Below are positions 59,333 to 64,000 of a stretch of 64,000 bases of DNA, piece by piece. The notes beneath the pieces were generated by a model. It had not been told where the DNA came from. It saw only the letters and a program-made list of their open reading frames with translations, and made no database searches. A program made the translations under genes and the position numbers. The DNA is taken from the NCBI GenBank assembly GCA_030386875.1, contig CM059558.1, positions 11,355,501 to 11,419,500 on the forward strand, read 5' to 3'. Source of the DNA: Morinoia aosen (lineage: Eukaryota; Arthropoda; Malacostraca; Amphipoda; Talitridae). How positions within the stretch are numbered: position 1 is the stretch's first letter; every line of letters starts with the position of its first letter.

Positions 59333-59599
59333 TCATCAGAACAAGATACCGGCAGAGATCTCGAGGGCCGAATCAGCGGTCACAAAGACGTCAGGAGCAA
59401 CTACTCCGAAGCTTTGGACTACTCCGACTCAAGCAAAAGCCTTAACCCGGTTGTCAATGGTCAAATGGGTCCTAGTATGGAAGTCTCCAGTAAACCAATT
59501 TCACTTGTCGTGGGGCAAATCGAAAAATTGAGCTCCAGTGTCCTCTCAGAAATCACGTACGCGGCTTTTGATAATATGTTGAAGAAACCTATAATCTAA
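59333..59599 (+). CDS. Candidate terminal exon on +, unrecognised
   Basis: The acceptor aatctttccgacttttag leads into 88 codons ending in TAA at 59599. The text SSEQDTGRDLEGRISGHKDV, RSNYSEALDYSDSSKSLNP and SEITYAAFDNMLKKPII is polar and uninterrupted and has more GC than its flanks. It needs an incoming phase of 2, which neither the 53.1 nor the 56.2 kb piece provides directly. No domain is recognised. Confidence 0.38.
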   Translation, partial: SSEQDTGRDLEGRISGHKDVRSNYSEALDYSDSSKSLNPVVNGQMGPSMEVSSKPISLVVGQIEKLSSSVLSEITYAAFDNMLKKPII

Positions 59600-59856
59600 A
59601 CCATATTATGTATTGACTTCAACAGTACGTTAATTCAGTTTGAAAATTGTGCACAGAACAAGACCGCTGTTGGTATGTAATTCGAAAATTCATTATGTTC
59701 AAACATACATTATAAGCTATGTGATTATTTTGAAGCAAATGATGGGCGTATCATCAAGTTCTGATAAAATATATTCATTTCACATGGACCTAGATTCGTA
59801 GTTCCTTACTATTTATAGAATGTACCGAAATAGGTGGATTTGGAATAATTTCAAGC

Positions 59857-60235
59857 TCCTCAGGGGAATATAACTGTTGTATTTGTGAGAAGTGACGCTC
59901 CTAGGGACACAGTATAAGAGCCCGAGCTGATGGTTTGGTAAGCCTTATGTTTCATGATTGAATCATGAAATGCCGTGTTTTTAGTTTTGTTAATGACCAT
60001 ATTTTATTTATTTATTACTTTATCTATGTTAGCTTAATTTTCTACCGGATTCTAAAAGTCAAGTTCTCTGTGGTTAAATGATACTATGTATTGTTTCAAT
60101 CTTACATTTACCTTTTTCATGATCTTTCATCCCAACACTTTTGCTGCTTGTAGGAGTAAAAATGTGCCTTGAACGTGGATTCCGCGTTTCTTGGGATAGC
60201 CTTTGTGGTAAAAAAGGCAAAAATTATATGATCAT
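59857..60235 (+). repeat. SINE-like repeat copy, degraded
   Basis: The 5' end (cctcaggggaatataactgttgtatt) and agagcccgagctgatgg are recognisable; the 3' half is worn. Confidence 0.5.
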
Positions 60236-60458
60236 CTGCTTTTGGGTGAAAACTGTGAAATGAAAAAGGAAACGGTTAGAATGGCGTGTGTATGGATTAT
60301 TGAATGCAGTATTGATTTGTTTTTAATCTGTTGTTTGAACCATGAGAGCTTCGGTCGGATTTAGTTCGTTAAAGAGAAACTAGGGAACCTACATTACATC
60401 TAGTATGAACGATATTATTTCCTCCATAGATTTACTCATTTTCTTTCCCAAATGTCTT

Positions 60459-60815
60459 TGAAGGGGTAAAACAACTGTGTATGGGAATTAGTGGTCTCAG
60501 GAGGAGAATTGAAAGGCTCAATCTGAAAATAAGGTAAGACTTGTTTTTATCATAATAGTGTGTTGTTTTGATCTTCTTTGTTCGAGATTATCTATTTTTT
60601 GTTCACTAGTATCTATTTACAATCATTAATACTTCCTTTTGGAATTTATATCATGTTTGAACTTCTATCCTGACTTATATTATATGCTCACGGCTGCATG
60701 TTACATGGGAACATGTTTGTGCATAGATTTTTCATTTACACGTCCATACTACATGGTGCCCATCCCCTTGCCCAGCGAAGTCATTGTTGTTATGAAAACG
60801 TAGCTTCAAACTTAC
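60459..60815 (+). repeat. SINE-like repeat copy, degraded
   Basis: gtatgggaattagtggtctc, aaataaggtaagacttg, gggaacatgtttgtgcatag and acatggtgcccatcc lie in family order with high divergence. Confidence 0.45.
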
Positions 60816-61010
60816 ATGATGTTATGCAATCTGAGCTTTGAAGTACAAAAAATTTTTGATCTTACTAAAACATTTACCTACCCAAAGAACATAGTACCAA
60901 TTTTCATAGAAGATTTCATTTTATGTGAGTTAGTGTCTCCCATGATAATTCTTGTGGCGTGTAGGAATTTTTTTCTGTTAAATATCACCTCCATAAATGA
61001 TGAGTTCATA

Positions 61011-61373
61011 CCCCTCAGGGGGATACAGGTATTGTATCTATGGGAATTAGCGCTCCCAGGGGGACTATGTGAGGGCCTGAGCTAAAGGTTAGGTAGGCTT
61101 CCTTTTGTTGAAATATAATAGGTTTTTTTTTGTTATGGACCATCTTTTTTCGGTTCACTGCTGTCCTGTTTTTCAGCACCTACTACTTTCTTCTTCAACT
61201 TTTTCTTGTTTCATGAACTTCTTTCTTAGCTTCCTGTTTCTGTGCACCTTGTGCATAGATTCCGCGTTCCCTCAACTCCATACTAAATGGTGCCTTCCTC
61301 CTTCCTCTATTAGAACATCTTTGTCATGCAATTAAGGGAGGCTTAAACTTTCTTATATAATAATAATAATAAG
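61011..61373 (+). mobile_element. SINE-like retroposon, intact copy with (TAA)n tail
   Basis: It begins cccctcagggggatac and ends with a ataataataataataag tail. The 12-base flank gatgagttcata occurs at 60999-61010 and at 61374-61385 without mismatch, a clear target-site duplication. The sense strand contains tcctgtttttcag (to 61176), a good 3' splice site. Confidence 0.85.
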
Positions 61374-62220
61374 GATGAGTTCATACTAAGTTTTAATTAA
61401 CAGAAGAGTATAGGTAAGTATTTGTATGGGGTCACTAATTGATATGTATGGTTAAATTCAGCCTGGATGCTTCTTGCAGTAGGTTCTGTGAATATTATAG
61501 ACCTGACACTGAATAAAGGTTGCCAGTTCTTTTTTATGTACAGTAATTATATCCTTTTCTTTTTTGTGGATGTAGAAACCATCACGAGCGTATTCTTTAG
61601 GTTTGGATTCGGCTCATGTCATTCAAATTAAACTACAATACGTGATAGATATTTCTGTTTGCCTATCTTGATGATTCGCCTTCTGCCTATCTTATGATTC
61701 AATGTTTCCAGGAGGTCATGAGAAACTGTCGGGTCACCCACAGAGCGTTTTAATTGTTTTCATAGGCTTAAAATGCAGCGTTTTTTCATAAGACTCTTAT
61801 CTGTTTGGTGCTACGGTTTTACTGCTAAATATTGAAGTACTTACCGTTGTGTCATGCTCGTGTATGCACTGCGCCACCATATTTCTATTTGCTGTGAATT
61901 TCGCGTCGTAAACATTGCAAACTTTAGTATCAATAAGTTTGCGCCCCATCAGAGGTATATTTTTCTAGTATGCCATGTCATAGGAAAACTGTTTCAGCAA
62001 CTCTAATAACTGTTGTACGGAATAAATCACATTGATTTTTTATGTCACTCTACGGCTTTGTTCTTTTCATTAGACTTCAATCGAGTGGCTGCATGAACAG
62101 TTCACATTGAACTTTTCAGATGGATATTTGAACATCTATTCTACATTATTGAAATAGTCGAGGCCAATTATGTTTTAGTTCACTGCTGAGATTTTGCCTT
62201 TTTGTTTATTTTCATTGTTT

Positions 62221-62300
62221 TGGCCGTGCAGTGGCTTAGTGTACAGAGCGTCTGCGTTCTGTGCTTTCTTCATGGGTTCGAGCCCTATACGCAGAAGTTG
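62221..62300 (+). ncRNA. tRNA-derived SINE head with A and B boxes
   Basis: gtggcttagtgtacagagcg matches an A box and D-arm, and gggttcgagccc (62274-62285) is a perfect B box with its T-stem. The spacing of about 40 bp is tRNA-like. The acceptor stem does not close, so this is a SINE head rather than a working tRNA. A 94-codon open frame to 62545 would be the SINE body or an adjacent exon. Confidence 0.55.
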
Positions 62301-63091
62301 GCGTAAAAAAGGCTGACGAGCAAATCAGGGTCGTTGCCTGCAGTGTGGTCACTGTCCTCAAGGAATGTTACCTGAGCCCTAAACGAGAAGAAAAAAAGGC
62401 TTTAACGCTCAGGCGTGACGAGAAGCCTGGGGAACCCAATCATGTATATTGTACATCCCCTGTAAAGTATCATGTCGATGATACTCAGCCACTCTCTACT
62501 AAAAAGAGAAAAGGTTTGGTAAATGCCATTAGGTTTATTTTCTAAATTAGGCATCCAAAATTAGCTCCTTATAAGCGAGTTGAGTAAATGTCGTTCAACC
62601 ATGCTCGTTTCAATTTAATATCCCCTCATCAGGCCACACGCACGTGTTAAATATACTACGATAACTCCGTGTGAAGGATGCGGTGAGCAGCAGAGAGAGG
62701 TCATTATTTTATATGGCTCATGGTGCAGACAGTGTAACATAGATACTCAAACGCACGCAGGACTAGCATCGATCATGGTGGTTCACAAAAAACATTAATT
62801 TAAATAGACATGCACGATCTATTGCCGGTGTACCCTACGTCTTGCTACCTAGCAAGTTATGATTGTCGTACTGTACTGTAATGTATGAGTACATGTACGG
62901 GGAATTTACGCACAATAATGATTTCGAACTCACGATTTATTAAGCACAAAAACAGGAAGTCAGGAAATGAATTAAAAAAAAATAGTTCTAGAAGAGAGCT
63001 CGCAGCAGTACAAAAATTGAAAGCATTGAAGCGAAATAATAATGAAAACATATCATCTCAACAAAAAACGGCATACCGTACCTTTGCTTAG

Positions 63092-64000
63092 GACCCGTAC
63101 GCTTTCTACTTTGGAGTTCTACCGTACTTCCCGTAGAGACGAAAGTCGTTTCGGTGCCGAGCATGAAATATACCGTCGGTTTTTACATCTACGAACCTCT
63201 TTATCCTATGTATTTCTTGGTCTCAATTTCTTTTTCAATAATAATTGCAAAGTATATACGATATGATGTTGTAAATACTGCATAAGATTGAAATTATATT
63301 TCCTACAAGTATGTTTCAAAAAGAAAACACAATACATGCAAGAGATTTTTATAAAGTAATTTCAAGCGAGAGTTCAGTTGTTTTTATATAGAAAGCAAAA
63401 TTTCCTTGCAAATGTGCCTCCAATACTGTTGGAAACTCATGAGAAAACACGAGGATCAACTTCTTTCTTAATTAAACAATGTGAAATTTGATGACTGAGT
63501 AACCACATAATGACAGAATAGCCTTTTGTAACATATATTTTTCTAATAAATGTTTTATATATCCTAAATCAAATAAACTTCATTTCTAAAAATTGATTTC
63601 AATATCCGAGATATTTCATACTATACCAGAAAACATACGGTAGATCTCATACTATCCCGCCACACCGTCGATTACTACTACGAAAATTTAGCAATGAAAG
63701 CTGCCCAAAATGAGCATTCTATTGAGCATTTTCAACTACAAGAACAGTAGAGTACGATAGTTTGAACCTAATGCCCCTGAACATGTAAACTTTTTATCCA
63801 CGGTGGCACATTTTATAAATTTTTTCAAAGATTACTTCGAAACTGATGAGCTCAATTCAGTATATATATCGCCAGCGTTGCAGACTTGAATAATTTCTAA
63901 ATCGATATGGAAATAAAAATGAAGATTCTTATGCAACCGAACAAACACTTTTCATTGCATAAAGTCACCCATATGAATAATTGGAAATTTATTAGTTACC
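63092..64000. other. No gene recognised
   Basis: AT-rich sequence to the right edge, without a recognised exon or repeat. Confidence 0.4.

Overview
This is nuclear DNA of an arthropod, most likely an insect. The evidence is AT-rich intron-dense sequence with GT-AG exons, a Ty3/gypsy element, Penelope-like (PLE) remnants, hAT-type elements, two kinds of SINE-like repeat, and a short TTAGG-rich tract of the insect telomere-repeat type. The species cannot be named from the sequence. No prokaryotic gene organisation, rRNA, functional tRNA or CRISPR array was seen.

Layout. (1) 1-10.0 kb: a Ty3/gypsy LTR retrotransposon on +. The window seems to open just after its 5' LTR. Gag (1179-2621) and Pol (to 6967) are linked by a T TTT TTA -1 frameshift site. 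A 2.7 kb tail holds a frameshifted third-ORF candidate, then a polypurine tract and a probable 3' LTR (9684-about 10022). (2) 10-16 kb: a diverged tandem duplication, a coding remnant (12.07-12.43 kb), a 24-bp minisatellite, and a TATA box followed by a candidate first coding exon (13.59-13.73 kb). (3) 16.2-41.1 kb, perhaps to 43.6 kb: the main gene, on -. Eight exons join in one open frame of 857 codons. Its last exon (584 codons) encodes an insect protein of the DUF7869 type, with an RNase H-like transposase-style core; the first seven encode a polar, basic, probably disordered N-terminal part. Five of the seven upstream exons are phase 1-1 and divisible by three. (4) The introns carry repeats: a hAT-type element, many copies of a ~360-bp SINE-like retroposon, two decayed PLEs and a promoter-like MITE. 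(5) 44-64 kb: minisatellites, a MITE containing TTAGG-like sequence, a second inverted copy of the hAT-type element, a PLE fragment between 260-bp inverted arms, more SINE-like copies (one nested in another), weak candidate + strand exons (53.1, 56.2, 59.3 kb) and a tRNA-type SINE head (62.2 kb).

The two strongest results are the reconstructed multi-exon DUF7869 gene, where every junction keeps frame, and the SINE-like family, defined by shared ends and target-site duplications. All assignments are by eye; no alignment, folding or database search was run.
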